Source: Rahnella ecdela (GTDB lineage Bacteria; Pseudomonadota; Gammaproteobacteria; Enterobacterales; Enterobacteriaceae). Taken from it: a DNA stretch of 64,000 bases. Shown piece by piece: positions 1 to 10,264 of the stretch (its first letter is position 1; each line of letters opens with the position of its first letter). The notes under the pieces were generated by a model, which saw only the letters and a list, made by a program, of their open reading frames with translations, did not search any database and was not told the DNA's origin. The stretch is from NCBI RefSeq assembly GCF_019049625.1, contig NZ_JAFMOY010000110.1:1-64000 (forward strand). The letters are read 5' to 3'. The position numbers and the translations under genes are program-made.

Positions 1-16
1 CGCTTTCCTCATTCAG

Positions 17-165
17 TGTCAACCGTTTATTTCATTCGGTTGCCGCTGTTTTTAATCTTTCCGACCCGGTGACTTCGTGATGTTGTTCACGTTGTTCCCT
101 GTCGATGGAGCGGCATTATAGGGAGTTCTCAGCAGGCCGCAAGGGCTAATTTCATTTTTCTTTTC
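17..165 (-). promoter_or_regulatory. rRNA operon promoter region (P1, start of P2)
   Basis: Reading the minus strand there is a classic rrn P1 core: -10 TATAAT (115-120), a 16-base spacer and -35 TTGCGG (137-142), followed by a GC-rich discriminator and the rrn-like run CTCCATCGAC. AT-rich sequence just upstream of the -35 (about 145-215) would be the UP element and Fis region. A second -35-like TTGACA (17-22) near the left edge fits the tandem P2 promoter, whose -10 falls outside. The rRNA genes would lie left of the window, matching the clpB-rrnG neighbourhood of E. coli. Confidence 0.85.
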
Positions 166-214
166 AACCGTCCATAAATTCACCAAATGAATTAATAACG
201 AACAAATTATGCAT

Positions 215-246
215 AAAAAACGGGCTCCGGAGTGCTCCGGAGCCCG
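215..246 (-). terminator. clpB rho-independent terminator
   Basis: Perfect 11-bp inverted repeat (221-231 with 236-246) around a 4-base loop. Read on the minus strand it ends in a run of six T, directly downstream of the clpB stop, and separates clpB from the rRNA promoter. Some T also follow on the plus strand. Confidence 0.9.
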
Positions 247-268
247 TTTTAGTTTCTCGAAAAGCTAA

Positions 269-2842
269 TTATTGTCTTGCGACGATGTGATCATTTTCCA
301 CATCAACGGTAATTGGCTTACCTGGAATCAGCTTGCCCGACAAGATTTGCTGAGCCAGCGGGTTCTCAATCTCCTGCTGGATGGCACGTTTCAACGGACG
401 CGCACCATAAACCGGATCGAACCCGGTATTCCCCAGCAACTCGAGAGCCGCATCGGTCAGCGTTGCCGAGTAGCCATGTTCTTCCAGACGTTTATATAAA
501 CGTTCCAGCTGAATCTTAGCGATATTTTTAATATGCGCATGCCCCAGCGGATGGAACACAACAACCTCATCTATACGGTTGATGAATTCCGGACGGAAGC
601 TGTGCGTGACCACTTCCATGACCGATTCTTTCATCTGCGCATAGCTGGCCTCACCAAAATGCTGCTGAATAATGTCAGAACCCAGGTTAGAGGTCATGAT
701 GACAACCGTATTACGGAAGTCGACCGTTCTGCCCTGCCCGTCAGTTAGGCGACCGTCATCGAGCACCTGTAATAAGATGTTGAATACATCCGGGTGCGCC
801 TTCTCTACTTCATCTAATAAGATGACGGAGTAAGGACGACGACGAACCGCTTCGGTCAGGTAGCCACCTTCTTCATAACCCACATAACCCGGAGGCGCAC
901 CAACCAGACGTGAAACGGAGTGTTTCTCCATAAACTCTGACATATCGATGCGGACCATCGCGTCATCACTGTTAAACAGGAATGTCGCCAGCGCTTTACA
1001 CAGCTCTGTTTTACCCACACCAGTCGGACCGAGGAACAGGAATGACCCGATCGGACGGTTTGGATCCGACAATCCTGCACGACTTCGACGAATCGCATTC
1101 GATACCGCTTCTACCGCTTCGTTCTGACCAATCACGCGGTTGTGCAGTTCTTCTTCCATACGCAGGAGTTTTTCACGTTCGCTTTCCAGCATGCGTGCCA
1201 CCGGAATGCCGGTCCAGCGCGCCAGCACGTCAGCAATTTCCACATCTGTCACGCGGTTGCGCAGCAGCTTCATGGTTTTACCTTCTGCCTGAGTCGCGGC
1301 TGCCAGTTGTTTTTCCAGTTCAGGGATTTTCCCGTACTGCAATTCTGACATGCGCCCCAGGTCGCCAACGCGGCGTGCCTGCTCGAGCGTAATCTTCGCC
1401 TGTTCCAGTTCCGCTTTAATATTCTGTGTGCCGGTCAGAGAAGCTTTCTCTGCTTTCCACTCTTCTTCCAGCTCAGAATATTCACGCTCTTTCTGGTTAA
1501 GCTCAGTTTCCAGCATCTCAAGACGTTTCACACTGGCGTCATCAGATTCTTTCTTCAGAGCCTGTTGTTCCAGTTTAAGCTGGATAATACGGCGTTCGAG
1601 ACGGTCCAGAGACTCCGGTTTAGAGTCCATCTGCATACGAATACTTGATGCTGCTTCATCTATAAGGTCGATTGCTTTATCCGGTAACTGACGATCCGAG
1701 ATATAACGGTGCGATAAGGTTGCCGCCGCCACAATAGCCGGGTCAGTAATCTGGACATGGTGATGCAGCTCGTAGCGTTCTTTCAAACCACGCAAAATCG
1801 CGATGGTATCTTCAACAGAAGGCTCGGCAACAAATACTTTCTGGAAACGACGCTCTAACGCCGCATCCTTCTCTATAAACTGACGATATTCATTTAATGT
1901 CGTCGCGCCCACGCAGTGAAGTTCGCCACGCGCCAGAGCCGGTTTCAGCATATTCCCGGCATCCATTGCGCCATCAGCTTTACCCGCGCCGACCATGGTG
2001 TGCAGTTCGTCGATAAACAGAATGACATTGCCTTCCTGTTTCGCCAGATCGCTCAGCAGGCCTTTCAGACGTTCTTCAAATTCACCGCGATATTTAGCAC
2101 CGGCCACCAGCGCGCCCATATCTAATGAAAGCACACGTTTATTTTTCAGGCCTTCCGGCACTTCACCATTAATGATGCGCTGTGCCAGACCTTCCGCAAT
2201 CGCGGTTTTACCGACACCTGGCTCACCAATCAAAACCGGGTTATTCTTGGTACGACGTTGCAGAACCTGAATAGTCCGGCGAATTTCTTCATCACGACCG
2301 ATGACCGGATCCAGTTTGCCCTGCTCGGCGCGTTCGGTCAGATCGATAGTGAATTTTTTCAATGCCTGACGTTGGTCTTCGGCATTCTGGTCATCCACTT
2401 TCTCACCTCCACGCATTTGATCGATAGCCGCAGTAATTTTCTCGGCCGTTGCGCCGCAGGCTTTTAACACATCCGTTAAAGAGCCGCGGTCTTTCATCAC
2501 TGCCAGAACAAACAGTTCTGAAGAAATAAAGGTATCAGCACGTTGTTGTGCCAATTTGTCACAAAGATTTAAAACACGTACCAGTTCATTAGATGGTTGA
2601 ACATCACCACCTGTACCTTCAACTTGCGACAAACGCCCCAAAGCCTGATCAACGTCCGTGCGCAGTTTCTGGGTATCGACCCCAGCCGCGGTAAATAAAG
2701 GACGAACGGTCCCGCCTTCCTGCGTGAGCAAAGCGCTCATCAGGTGAACAGGTTCGATAAATTGATTGTCGCGCCCGAGCGCGAGTGACTGAGCATCCGC
2801 GAGGGCAAGCTGGAATTTGCTGGTAAGACGATCCAGACGCAT
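269..2842 (-). CDS. clpB: ATP-dependent disaggregase ClpB (Hsp104 family)
   Basis: ClpB rescues aggregated proteins in the cytoplasm together with DnaK/DnaJ/GrpE. The 857-residue product has the E. coli length. In order: N-terminal Clp repeat domain (about 1-145), first AAA+ module with Walker A GEPGVGKT near 206-213, a coiled-coil middle domain (about 410-520), and second AAA+ module with Walker A GPTGVGKT near 605-612 and the pore loop GYVGYEEGG. The start MRLDRLTSK is preferred over an ATG seven codons upstream because it matches ClpB N-termini. It is monocistronic, behind a sigma-32 promoter and before a strong terminator. Confidence 0.98.
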   Translation of the reverse strand: MRLDRLTSKFQLALADAQSLALGRDNQFIEPVHLMSALLTQEGGTVRPLFTAAGVDTQKLRTDVDQALGRLSQVEGTGGDVQPSNELVRVLNLCDKLAQQRADTFISSELFVLAVMKDRGSLTDVLKACGATAEKITAAIDQMRGGEKVDDQNAEDQRQALKKFTIDLTERAEQGKLDPVIGRDEEIRRTIQVLQRRTKNNPVLIGEPGVGKTAIAEGLAQRIINGEVPEGLKNKRVLSLDMGALVAGAKYRGEFEERLKGLLSDLAKQEGNVILFIDELHTMVGAGKADGAMDAGNMLKPALARGELHCVGATTLNEYRQFIEKDAALERRFQKVFVAEPSVEDTIAILRGLKERYELHHHVQITDPAIVAAATLSHRYISDRQLPDKAIDLIDEAASSIRMQMDSKPESLDRLERRIIQLKLEQQALKKESDDASVKRLEMLETELNQKEREYSELEEEWKAEKASLTGTQNIKAELEQAKITLEQARRVGDLGRMSELQYGKIPELEKQLAAATQAEGKTMKLLRNRVTDVEIADVLARWTGIPVARMLESEREKLLRMEEELHNRVIGQNEAVEAVSNAIRRSRAGLSDPNRPIGSFLFLGPTGVGKTELCKALATFLFNSDDAMVRIDMSEFMEKHSVSRLVGAPPGYVGYEEGGYLTEAVRRRPYSVILLDEVEKAHPDVFNILLQVLDDGRLTDGQGRTVDFRNTVVIMTSNLGSDIIQQHFGEASYAQMKESVMEVVTHSFRPEFINRIDEVVVFHPLGHAHIKNIAKIQLERLYKRLEEHGYSATLTDAALELLGNTGFDPVYGARPLKRAIQQEIENPLAQQILSGKLIPGKPITVDVENDHIVARQ

Positions 2843-2880
2843 AACACCTCCAATACTGAACAAAATTGCTACTGGAGATT

Positions 2881-2908
2881 AGATGAGGTCAACCCTCACG
2901 TTTTCAAG
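2881..2908 (-). promoter_or_regulatory. sigma-32 heat-shock promoter of clpB
   Basis: On the minus strand CTTGAAA (2902-2908) is followed after 13 bases by CCTCATCT (2881-2888), one mismatch from the sigma-32 -10 consensus CCCCATNT. It lies about 40 bases upstream of the clpB start, as expected for a heat-shock gene. Confidence 0.85.
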
Positions 2909-2972
2909 GTTATCTTGGCAGTATATTCGGAGGACTGCTGTTATGCGCGATGGATCGTCTTGATTCGATAGG

Positions 2973-3710
2973 TTATATCAGCCAAATTAAACTTGCCAGC
3001 CGTCCTGTCACTCCGTCGCGCCGGTAAGAGTAAAATTTGTGGCTGTCGGTCACAGTGCAATACCCGCCGCCATAGATAGCGGTGAGACCGGCGGCCTGTA
3101 AACGTAATCTGGCTAACTGATATATGTCGGCCATAAATTTGGGACCCGCAGGGGTAAAAGCAACGGATGCATCACTGTTCACTGCCATAAAGGCTTCGCG
3201 TACTTCCCCGCCAACTTCAAAATGCGCAGGGCCAATTGCAGGTCCCATCCACGCCATGATATCTGCGGGGAAAGCATCAAAGCAGGCAACCGTATTTTCT
3301 AACACGCCCGCACATAAACCCCGCCAGCCCGCATGCGCCGCTGCCACTTCATCACCATTTTTGCTGCAAAACAGAACCGGTAAACAATCCGCTGTCATTG
3401 CTGCACAGACAACTCCAGGCTCGCGGGTATAAGCCGCATCGGCAATCTGAGTGGGAACAGGGGGAGTTTGTGTCGATAAATGAACAACGTCGGTGCCATG
3501 AACCTGTTCCAGCCAGTGTGGCGCAGCGGGCAGGCCGCCCAGTTCGATTAACCGCTGACGGTTTAAAGCAACATGTTCAGGAGAATCCCCGACATGGCTG
3601 CCGAGGTTTAGCTCACCGTAAGGAGGCAGACTGACGCCTCCTTCGCGGGTTGTCGCACATGACCGCACCGATGCCGGTTGCGGCCACTGAGGCAGGATAA
3701 GCGCGCTCAT
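2973..3710 (-). CDS. pgeF: Peptidoglycan editing factor PgeF (YfiH, laccase-like domain)
   Basis: A 245-residue member of the YfiH/Cu-oxidase_4 family (E. coli 243). The family has been described as a multicopper-oxidase-like enzyme, a purine nucleoside hydrolase/phosphorylase and, in E. coli, a factor preventing misincorporation of L-serine into peptidoglycan. The three metal-ligand motifs are visible: QVHG (His), TADCLPVLFC (Cys) and AAHAGWRGL (His). Its ATG overlaps the rluD stop by one base, so the pair is translationally coupled, as in E. coli. The exact substrate cannot be read from sequence. Confidence 0.93.
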   Translation of the reverse strand: MSALILPQWPQPASVRSCATTREGGVSLPPYGELNLGSHVGDSPEHVALNRQRLIELGGLPAAPHWLEQVHGTDVVHLSTQTPPVPTQIADAAYTREPGVVCAAMTADCLPVLFCSKNGDEVAAAHAGWRGLCAGVLENTVACFDAFPADIMAWMGPAIGPAHFEVGGEVREAFMAVNSDASVAFTPAGPKFMADIYQLARLRLQAAGLTAIYGGGYCTVTDSHKFYSYRRDGVTGRLASLIWLI

Positions 3711-4687
3711 TACCAGTTCATCTGGTCCTTGAACTCTTCGGTATCCGCTTTAAGTGCCGTGATCAGGTCAACCATATCCTGAGGAAGTGGTGCATGCCAT
3801 TCCATCTGAATACCGGTTACCGGATGATAAAGACGCAGCATGGTCGCGTGAAGAGCCTGTCGGTCAAAGCCGCGAAGCATATTGATAAATGCTTCGGAAG
3901 CGCCTTTCGGCAGACGCGGGCGGCCACCATAAAGCTGATCGCCCAACAGAGGGTGGTTAATGTGCGCCATATGCACACGGATCTGGTGCGTACGACCGGA
4001 TTCAAGACGCAGACGCAGGCGCGTATGGGCACGGAAATGCTCCATAATGCGATAGTGCGTAGTCGCTGGTTTGCCCGTCGGGTGAACCGCCATGTGCGTA
4101 CGCTTGGTGGAATGGCGCGCAATCGGCTCATTCACCGTGCCGCCTGCCGTCATTGTACCAATCGCGACGGCTTCATATTCGCGGGTAATTTCGCGAGCCT
4201 GAAGTGCGGTCACCAGATGCGTTTGTGCAGGAACTGACTTCGCGACGACCATCAGACCCGTGGTATCTTTATCGAGACGGTGAACTATGCCGCAACGCGG
4301 AACATCAATGATTGCCGGGTAATAATGCAGCAACGCATTCAGTACCGTGCCATCAGGATTACCGGCGCCCGGATGAACAACCAGATCGCGGGGTTTATTG
4401 ATGACTAAAATATCGTTATCTTCATACACGATATCTAAAGGGATATCTTGTGGCAGCCAACGCGCTTCTTCTTCAATTTGCGCATCGATTGCGATAGCCT
4501 CGCCACCCAACACTTTTTCTTTTGGTTTGGTCACTTTTTTGCCATTGACCGTGACCCTGTCTTCAAGGATCCAATCTTTTATGCGAGATCTTGAATAATC
4601 AGGGAACAATTCGGCCAAAGCCTGATCTAACCGTTGACCGAGTTGAGATTCGGCCACCGTTGCGGTGAGTTGTACTTGTTGTGCCAT
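3710..4687 (-). CDS. rluD: 23S rRNA pseudouridine(1911/1915/1917) synthase RluD
   Basis: RluD isomerises three uridines in helix 69 of 23S rRNA and is important for 50S assembly and termination. The 325-residue protein has an N-terminal S4 RNA-binding domain (about 18-80), then the RluA-type catalytic domain with the signature HRLDKDTTGL, whose Asp is the catalytic residue. First gene of the rluD-pgeF pair, divergent from bamD. Confidence 0.97.
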   Translation of the reverse strand: MAQQVQLTATVAESQLGQRLDQALAELFPDYSRSRIKDWILEDRVTVNGKKVTKPKEKVLGGEAIAIDAQIEEEARWLPQDIPLDIVYEDNDILVINKPRDLVVHPGAGNPDGTVLNALLHYYPAIIDVPRCGIVHRLDKDTTGLMVVAKSVPAQTHLVTALQAREITREYEAVAIGTMTAGGTVNEPIARHSTKRTHMAVHPTGKPATTHYRIMEHFRAHTRLRLRLESGRTHQIRVHMAHINHPLLGDQLYGGRPRLPKGASEAFINMLRGFDRQALHATMLRLYHPVTGIQMEWHAPLPQDMVDLITALKADTEEFKDQMNW

Positions 4688-4817
4688 ATGCAGCTTCTTG
4701 GTTAACGTTGGGTTTTCACGGCGATGCCGTTTAAAATAATGTGCTATTGTAGCTGGTCTTTGTCGGGAGCTTAACGGACAGTCTCCCAGAATAACACCTG
4801 AGGATAATCAAAACGTC

Positions 4818-5552
4818 ATGACGCGTGTGAAATATCTGGTGGCAGCAGCCACGTTGAGCCTGGCGCTGGTCGGTTGCTCCAGTTCCAAAGAAACGGTTCC
4901 CGATAACCCGCCTAACGTCCTTTATGCCACTGCCCAGCAAAAGCTGCAGGACGGTAACTTTAAAGGCGCGATTGCGCAATTAGAAGCGCTGGATAACCGC
5001 TATCCGTTTGGGCCTTACTCGCAGCAAGTTCAGTTAGATCTGATTTATGCCTATTACAAGTCTGCTGACTTGCCTATGGCTCAGGCTTCTATTGATCGCT
5101 TTATGCGTCTGAACCCAACCCATCCAAACATCGACTACGTCATGTATATGCGTGGTTTAACGGATATGGCGTTGGATGACAGTGCGCTGCAAGGATTCTT
5201 CGGTGTTGATCGTTCAGACCGTGATCCGCAGCATGCACGTGCAGCATTCCGCGATTTCAGCCAGCTGATCCACACGTATCCAAACAGCCAGTACGCCACT
5301 GACGCGACTAAACGTTTGGTATTCCTGAAAGATCGTTTGGCGAAATACGAGCTGTCAGTGGTGCAATACTACACTAAACGCGGTGCTTACGTCGCTGTTG
5401 TTAACCGTGTTGAGCAAATGCTGAAAGATTACCCGGACACGAAAGCGACGCATGATGCGCTGCCGTTGATGGAAAGTGCCTATCGCGAACTGCAGCTGAA
5501 CAACCAGGCTGATAAAGTGGCGAAAATTATTGCGGCCAATAACGCAGCATAA
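4818..5552 (+). CDS. bamD: Outer membrane assembly lipoprotein BamD
   Basis: Essential lipoprotein of the BAM complex that folds beta-barrel proteins into the outer membrane. The 244-residue protein starts with a lipoprotein signal ending in LVGC (lipidated Cys20), then TPR-type helical repeats. Divergent from rluD across a 130-base gap, with its own terminator about 20 bases after the stop. Length and sequence match enterobacterial BamD (YfiO). Confidence 0.97.
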   Translation: MTRVKYLVAAATLSLALVGCSSSKETVPDNPPNVLYATAQQKLQDGNFKGAIAQLEALDNRYPFGPYSQQVQLDLIYAYYKSADLPMAQASIDRFMRLNPTHPNIDYVMYMRGLTDMALDDSALQGFFGVDRSDRDPQHARAAFRDFSQLIHTYPNSQYATDATKRLVFLKDRLAKYELSVVQYYTKRGAYVAVVNRVEQMLKDYPDTKATHDALPLMESAYRELQLNNQADKVAKIIAANNAA

Positions 5553-5574
5553 TTTTAAAATGTCCGCATACACA

Positions 5575-5602
5575 AACGGTAGCTCAGGCTGCCGTTTTTT
5601 TT
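5575..5602 (+). terminator. bamD terminator
   Basis: Stem 5575-5583 with 5588-5596 (one T-G pair), TCAG loop, then a run of eight T. Confidence 0.88.
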
Positions 5603-5879
5603 GGCTTTTATTCAGAGTTTGATTGAGGAAAAGCCAGAGAAGAGTGAATGCGATGAGTGAAAGGATGGGCAAAAAACGTAAAAGATAATGCACTGATCCC
5701 ATCAATCATGCCTGCTCCTTAGCGAAGTCTCAAGGCCTTTCCGGCCATTAATTACCCTGCGTCACATAAACTTCAAAGTTGACAAAAAGTGACAAAAAAC
5801 CGCGGTTTTGGGCAGGCAATTCATAAAAAAGGCTGGTATGTTGGATTCATCGGAGACGGAAATAAGAGAGGTAAGTCAT
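5603..5879. other. bamD-raiA intergenic region
   Basis: With the bamD terminator this makes a gene-free stretch of about 330 bases. A TTGACA (5779-5784) is a possible -35 for raiA, but I see no good -10 at 16-18 bases. On the minus strand a 33-codon frame (5608-5709) has a plausible AGGAGC ribosome site, but I recognise no product. Nothing else stands out. Confidence 0.5.
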
Positions 5880-6221
5880 ATGACAGTCAACATTACCAGT
5901 AAACAAATGGACATCACCGCCGCGATTCGTGAACACATCGAAGGCCGTCTGAAAAAACTGGATAAATGGCAAACTCAGCTCATTAACCCGCACATAATCC
6001 TGTCGAAAGAACCTCAGGGATTTGTCGCCGATGCGACCATCAGTACACCAAACGGAAAACTGGTTGCCAGTGCTACGCACGATGATATGTACGCTGCGAT
6101 TAACGAAATGACCACTAAACTTGAGCGTCAGCTCAATAAAGCGCAGCACAAGGGTGAAGCCCGCCGTGCAGAATCCGGCGTCAAAGAACTCAATCTGGAA
6201 CCGGTGCAGGAAGAGGAATAA
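5880..6221 (+). CDS. raiA: Ribosome-associated inhibitor / hibernation factor RaiA
   Basis: RaiA (YfiA, protein Y) binds the 30S decoding region in stationary phase or cold and blocks translation, opposing 100S dimer formation by RMF/HPF. The 113-residue product equals E. coli in length and carries the family motif [19 protein letters not shown]. The ATG at 5880 follows AGAGAGG and gives [10 protein letters not shown], the conserved N-terminus; the frame upstream is open but not conserved. Single gene with its own terminator, upstream of the pheL-pheA unit. Confidence 0.96.
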   Translation: MTVNITSKQMDITAAIREHIEGRLKKLDKWQTQLINPHIILSKEPQGFVADATISTPNGKLVASATHDDMYAAINEMTTKLERQLNKAQHKGEARRAESGVKELNLEPVQEEE

Positions 6222-6246
6222 CCGGCTTATCGGAAAGGCAGTTCAC

Positions 6247-6274
6247 AACGCGCTCAAAGGAGCGCGTTTTTTGT
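6247..6274 (+). terminator. raiA terminator
   Basis: Perfect 9-bp stem AACGCGCTC/GAGCGCGTT (6247-6255, 6260-6268) with AAAG loop and T-rich tail, 25 bases after the raiA stop. Confidence 0.9.
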
Positions 6275-6291
6275 GTCCAGAGGAAATTTTA

Positions 6292-6321
6292 TTGACACGG
6301 GGAAAACCCAGCGGTTACTTT
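6292..6321 (+). promoter_or_regulatory. pheL-pheA promoter
   Basis: TTGACA (6292-6297) and TACTTT (6316-6321) separated by 18 bases, about 35 bases upstream of the pheL start. The -35 is consensus and the -10 moderate. Confidence 0.6.
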
Positions 6322-6356
6322 AAGACTCTGCTCAAACTTATGGAAACAACGCACAC

Positions 6357-6404
6357 ATGAATACCCGTCTGTTTTTCTTCGCATTCTTTTTTACCTTCCC
6401 CTGA
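6357..6404 (+). CDS. pheL: pheA operon leader peptide PheL
   Basis: A 15-residue peptide [15 protein letters not shown] with seven phenylalanines. Ribosome stalling at these codons when charged tRNA-Phe is scarce controls the attenuator downstream. It differs from the E. coli leader ([15 protein letters not shown]) only near the N-terminus. It sits between a promoter and the attenuator hairpin upstream of pheA. Confidence 0.97.
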   Translation: [15 protein letters not shown]

Positions 6405-6450
6405 TTGGGAGGCGTTTCGTCGCGAAAGAATGAATGCGAAGACGAACAAC

Positions 6451-6478
6451 AAAGCCTCCTGAAAAGGGGGCTTTTTTT
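6451..6478 (+). promoter_or_regulatory. pheA transcription attenuator
   Basis: Stem AAAGCCTCCT/AGGGGGCTTT (6451-6460, 6465-6474) with GAAA loop and a T run, between pheL and pheA. With the GC-rich segments around 6404-6450 it forms the usual alternative structures of Phe-controlled attenuation. Confidence 0.9.
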
Positions 6479-6533
6479 ATGCCTGCGTTTTACACATTTT
6501 GCTGAAAGAAAGAACATCTAAAAGGGTAACAAC

Positions 6534-7688
6534 ATGACCGAGAACTCATTACTGGCTCTGCGCGAACGCATCAGCGCATTAGACCTGAAACTACTGGCCC
6601 TGCTGGCAGAGCGACGCACAATGGCGATTGAAGTCGCGCAATCCAAAATGCACTCTCACCGCCCTATTCGCGATAAAGAACGTGAAATTGAACTGATTAA
6701 CGCATTGATTCAGGAAGGGAAAAAACAGGGACTGGACGGTCATTATATCACCCGGGTATATCAGCTGATTATTGAAGATTCCGTTCTGACTCAGCAGGCT
6801 CTCCTTCAGCAGCATCTCAATCAAACCCCTTCTGACTCCGCCCGTATCGCCTTCCTCGGCCCGAAAGGTTCCTATTCACATCTTGCAGCGCGCCAGTTTG
6901 CCGCGCGACATTTCGAGCAGTTCATCGAATGCGGTTGCCAGAAATTCCAGGACATTTTCTCTCAGGTAGAAACCGGTCAGGCCGATTACGCGGTATTGCC
7001 GATCGAAAATACCAGTTCCGGTTCAATCAATGACGTTTACGACCTTCTGCAACACACCAGCCTGTCGATTGTTGGTGAGCTGACCAATCCTATCAATCAT
7101 TGCGTGCTGGTCGCGACAGACACTGATTTGTCTCAGATTCAGACGGTTTACAGCCATCCGCAGCCTTTCCAGCAATGCAGCCAGTTCATCAACCGTTTCC
7201 CTCACTGGAAAATTGAATACTGTGAAAGCACCGCAGCGGCGATGGAAAAAGTGGCCGCTGCCAATTCTCCACATGTAGCGGCGCTCGGCAGCGAAGCCGG
7301 TGGCGCGCTGTATAAACTGCAGGTGCTTGAACATAATCTGGCGAACCAGCAGGAAAACATCACCCGCTTCATTATTCTGGCGCGCAAAGCGATTGAAGTG
7401 ACGGATCAGGTTCCGGCGAAAACCACGCTGATTATGGCGACCGGCCAGCAGGCAGGCGCACTGGTTAATGCGCTTCTGGTGCTGCGTGATCAGGGTATTA
7501 TCATGACAAAACTGGAATCTCGTCCGATTAACGGCAATCCGTGGGAAGAGATGTTTTATATCGATGTGCAGGCTAACCTGCGCTCAGAAGAGATGAAAAA
7601 GGCGCTAAAGGATCTGGCTCCTATCACACGTTCTCTGAAAGTGCTCGGCTGTTATCCAAGCGAAAACGTCGTCTCTGTTGATTTGTAA
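6534..7688 (+). CDS. pheA: Chorismate mutase / prephenate dehydratase (P-protein)
   Basis: Bifunctional enzyme turning chorismate to prephenate and then phenylpyruvate for phenylalanine synthesis. The 384-residue protein contains an AroQ-type mutase (about 1-95), a prephenate dehydratase domain (about 105-285, with [16 protein letters not shown] and ITRF) and a C-terminal ACT domain with the ESRP motif ([17 protein letters not shown]) that binds the feedback inhibitor Phe. Convergent with tyrA across a shared terminator and preceded by the pheL attenuator. Confidence 0.98.
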   Translation: MTENSLLALRERISALDLKLLALLAERRTMAIEVAQSKMHSHRPIRDKEREIELINALIQEGKKQGLDGHYITRVYQLIIEDSVLTQQALLQQHLNQTPSDSARIAFLGPKGSYSHLAARQFAARHFEQFIECGCQKFQDIFSQVETGQADYAVLPIENTSSGSINDVYDLLQHTSLSIVGELTNPINHCVLVATDTDLSQIQTVYSHPQPFQQCSQFINRFPHWKIEYCESTAAAMEKVAAANSPHVAALGSEAGGALYKLQVLEHNLANQQENITRFIILARKAIEVTDQVPAKTTLIMATGQQAGALVNALLVLRDQGIIMTKLESRPINGNPWEEMFYIDVQANLRSEEMKKALKDLAPITRSLKVLGCYPSENVVSVDL

Positions 7689-7720
7689 CTTCACAAACAA
7701 CCTGTAATTTCCCGCCAACA

Positions 7721-7754
7721 AAAAGGGCGCTGCACACAGTGGCAGCGCCCTTTT
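7721..7754. terminator. Bidirectional terminator between pheA and tyrA
   Basis: Perfect 13-bp inverted repeat (7721-7733, 7742-7754) with A run on the left and T run on the right, serving both convergent genes. Confidence 0.9.
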
Positions 7755-7770
7755 CTCGTTTCAGGACAAC

Positions 7771-8892
7771 TTACTTGCGGTTGTCATTGGCCTGTCTCAG
7801 CAACGCACCGCTTTCTTTCAGGAAACGTGGCGCATAATCGCCAAACCAGTGCTCAACCTTTCTAAATTTATCAATAAAGGCCTGCTTATCGCCGCTTTCC
7901 AGCAGGGCAAGCGCGTCACCAAAACGGTGATAGTAACGTTTAATCAGCGCCAGATTACTTTCTGACGACATAATAATGTCAGCGTAAAGCTGTGGATCCT
8001 GCGCAAACAATCGCCCGACCATCGCCAGTTCGAGACGGTAAATCGGGGAAGACAACGCCAGCAACTGTTCGATTTGCACATTCTCTTCGGACAAATGCAA
8101 ACCATATGCAAAGGTCGCGAAGTGTCGCAGCGCCTGAATGAACGCCATGTTTTGGTCATGCTCAACGGCGCTGATTTTATGCAACCGTGCGCCCCAGACC
8201 TGCAACTGCTCGAGTAACCACTGATACGCCTGCGGTTCGCGACCATCGCAATAAACCACAACCTGTTTTGCCAGGCTGCTGACATCCGGGCCAAACATCG
8301 GATGCAGGCCAAGAACCGGCCCTTCATGTACCGCCAGCATCGCCTGTAGAGGACGGTTTTTCACCGACGCCAGATCCACCAGAATACAGTCATCAGGCAA
8401 CTTCGGCAGACGGGCGATCACTTCTTCGGTCAGATGGATTGGCACGCTGACAATCACCATACCGGCATCGGCCAGCAATGTTTCTGCCTGCGGCCAGTCT
8501 TCCTGCTCCAGCACTTTTACCTGATAACCGGAAAGCTCCAGCAAACGGGTGAACAGACGCCCCATCTGCCCGTTGCCGCCGATAATCACTACCGGACGCA
8601 GCGCCGGATGCAGGGTTTTGAAGCCTTTATCGTTTTCGCTTGAGTAGGACTCACGCATCACGCGGCGCAATACATCTTCAATCAGGTCCGGCGGAACACC
8701 GAGGTTCTGCGCTTCCTGACGGCGTGAAGCCAGCATCGCGGCTTCACGTTCAGGCACATAAATCGGCAAACCATAACGGCTTTTTACTTCCCCGACTTCT
8801 GCCACCAGCGCAAGACGCCGTGATAAGAGATCTAACAACGCTTTATCAACGTCGTCGATCTGATCGCGTAACGCGTTAAGTTCTGCCACCAT
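7771..8892 (-). CDS. tyrA: Chorismate mutase / prephenate dehydrogenase (T-protein)
   Basis: Converts chorismate via prephenate to 4-hydroxyphenylpyruvate using NAD+, the committed step to tyrosine. The 373-residue protein has an N-terminal AroQ mutase domain (about 1-90) and a dehydrogenase domain with the dinucleotide loop [10 protein letters not shown] and the active-site segment LHPMFGP. It starts six bases after the aroF stop, so the two form the aroF-tyrA operon, expected to be TyrR-controlled. Confidence 0.98.
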   Translation of the reverse strand: MVAELNALRDQIDDVDKALLDLLSRRLALVAEVGEVKSRYGLPIYVPEREAAMLASRRQEAQNLGVPPDLIEDVLRRVMRESYSSENDKGFKTLHPALRPVVIIGGNGQMGRLFTRLLELSGYQVKVLEQEDWPQAETLLADAGMVIVSVPIHLTEEVIARLPKLPDDCILVDLASVKNRPLQAMLAVHEGPVLGLHPMFGPDVSSLAKQVVVYCDGREPQAYQWLLEQLQVWGARLHKISAVEHDQNMAFIQALRHFATFAYGLHLSEENVQIEQLLALSSPIYRLELAMVGRLFAQDPQLYADIIMSSESNLALIKRYYHRFGDALALLESGDKQAFIDKFRKVEHWFGDYAPRFLKESGALLRQANDNRK

Positions 8893-8898
8893 AAAAAC

Positions 8899-9975
8899 TT
8901 ACTCTCCTGCGATTCGTGCCGCCAGCGCATCGCCCAGTTCCTGATGCATCTTACGCAACAAGTCTTCTGTCGTTTCCCAGTTAATACAAGCATCTGTAAC
9001 AGACACGCCGTATTTCATTTCTGAACGTGGTTGTTCAGAAGACTGGCTGCCTTCGTTCAGATGACTTTCCAGCATCAGCCCTGTGATAGAGCGGTTACCG
9101 GCTTTAATCTGATCGATGACGGACTGAGCCACAACAGGCTGGCGACGATAGTCTTTGTTTGAGTTACCGTGACTGCAATCTATCATCAAGGAAGGACGGA
9201 GTCCCGCGCCGGTCATCTGTTTTTCACAAGCCTGAACATCCTGATCGCTGTAATTCGGGGTTTTACCGCCACGTAAAATCACATGCCCGTCCGGGTTGCC
9301 TTGAGTCTGCAACAGACAAACCTGACCGGCCTGATTGATGCCCACAAAACGGTGTGCCATTTCAGCGGCACGCATGGCGTTGATCGCCGTGCCCAGGCTG
9401 CCATCAGTGCCATTCTTGAAACCAACCGGCATCGACAGACCCGACGCCATTTCGCGGTGAGTCTGGGATTCAGTGGTACGCGCGCCGATTGCTGACCAGC
9501 TGAACAGATCGCCTAAGTATTGCGGACTGTTCGGATCCAGCGCTTCTGTTGCCAGCGGTAAACCCATGCCGACCAGTTGCAGCAGTAAATCACGGGCAAT
9601 GTGCAGCCCTGCTTCCACATCAAACGTACCGTCCATGTGCGGATCGTTAATCAACCCTTTCCAGCCAACAGTGGTACGCGGTTTTTCAAAGTAAACGCGC
9701 ATCACGATGTACAAACGATCGCTCAGCTCTGCTGCCAGTGTTTTCAGGTGACGTGCATAATCGAGCGCCGCATCAACGTCATGAATTGAACAAGGGCCAC
9801 ACACCACCAGAAGACGAGGATCACGACCGTGAACGATATCGGCGATGGTTTTACGTGCTTCGGAAATACTATTTTCGTCACTGACGCTCAGAGGAAAACG
9901 GTTTTTCAGCTCTTCAGGAGTGATAAGGATTTGTTCAGCTGTGATGTGAACATTATTCAGGGCGTCTTTTTGCAT
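8899..9975 (-). CDS. aroF: 3-deoxy-7-phosphoheptulonate synthase, Tyr-sensitive type (AroF)
   Basis: Condenses phosphoenolpyruvate and erythrose-4-phosphate, the first step of the shikimate pathway. The 358-residue type-I enzyme carries LLVVCGPCSIHD, MRVYFEKPRTTVGWKGLINDP (split over the active site) and DCSHGNSNKDY. The start MQKDALNNVHIT is the AroF N-terminus, distinguishing it from AroG and AroH. First gene of aroF-tyrA. Its regulatory region abuts the phage-derived insert; the insert's repressor gene is transcribed toward it. Confidence 0.97.
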   Translation of the reverse strand: MQKDALNNVHITAEQILITPEELKNRFPLSVSDENSISEARKTIADIVHGRDPRLLVVCGPCSIHDVDAALDYARHLKTLAAELSDRLYIVMRVYFEKPRTTVGWKGLINDPHMDGTFDVEAGLHIARDLLLQLVGMGLPLATEALDPNSPQYLGDLFSWSAIGARTTESQTHREMASGLSMPVGFKNGTDGSLGTAINAMRAAEMAHRFVGINQAGQVCLLQTQGNPDGHVILRGGKTPNYSDQDVQACEKQMTGAGLRPSLMIDCSHGNSNKDYRRQPVVAQSVIDQIKAGNRSITGLMLESHLNEGSQSSEQPRSEMKYGVSVTDACINWETTEDLLRKMHQELGDALAARIAGE

Positions 9976-10063
9976 GATCGTGTTCCGCTATAAGGATAAT
10001 GGGCTGCCCGGGAGGCATCTGCGGACAACATTAACACAGCTCGTAAACTTATCAAGCCTTACT

Positions 10064-10123
10064 TGTAAACTAAACATTACCAATCCACCAATCAAGAGCA
10101 CCAAACGGAAAGTAAACTTTACA
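10064..10123 (-). promoter_or_regulatory. TyrR boxes upstream of aroF
   Basis: Two sequences resemble the TyrR consensus TGTAAA-N6-TTTACA. One is 10064-10081 (TGTAAA, 6 bases, ATTACC). The other is 10106-10123 (CGGAAA, 6 bases, TTTACA). Each has one perfect half. They lie 90-150 bases upstream of the aroF start, as in other enterobacteria. The exact promoter is not assigned. Confidence 0.7.
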
Positions 10124-10230
10124 TAAAGAGAATCTGAGTCGATGCGGGTGTACCGTAATTGTTACATACGGGTTAACTGGGAACTCACGGGGATTCAGAA
10201 CAGGGGAAAGAGAGATATGGCAGTTAATAT

Positions 10231-10255
10231 CCTCAGCAACAGGGCGCTGCCGAGG
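10231..10255 (-). terminator. Possible hairpin after cI
   Basis: Eight-bp stem CCTCAGCA/TGCCGAGG (one G-T pair) with 9-base loop just downstream of the cI stop. The T tail is weak, so termination before the aroF regulatory region may be incomplete. Confidence 0.35.
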
Positions 10256-10264
10256 AGACATAAT

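Noticed and set aside
5355-5705. Minus-strand 116-codon frame starting with a hydrophobic segment
   Set aside because: Runs through the bamD terminator and deep into bamD antisense; the conserved gene on the other strand explains the open frame.
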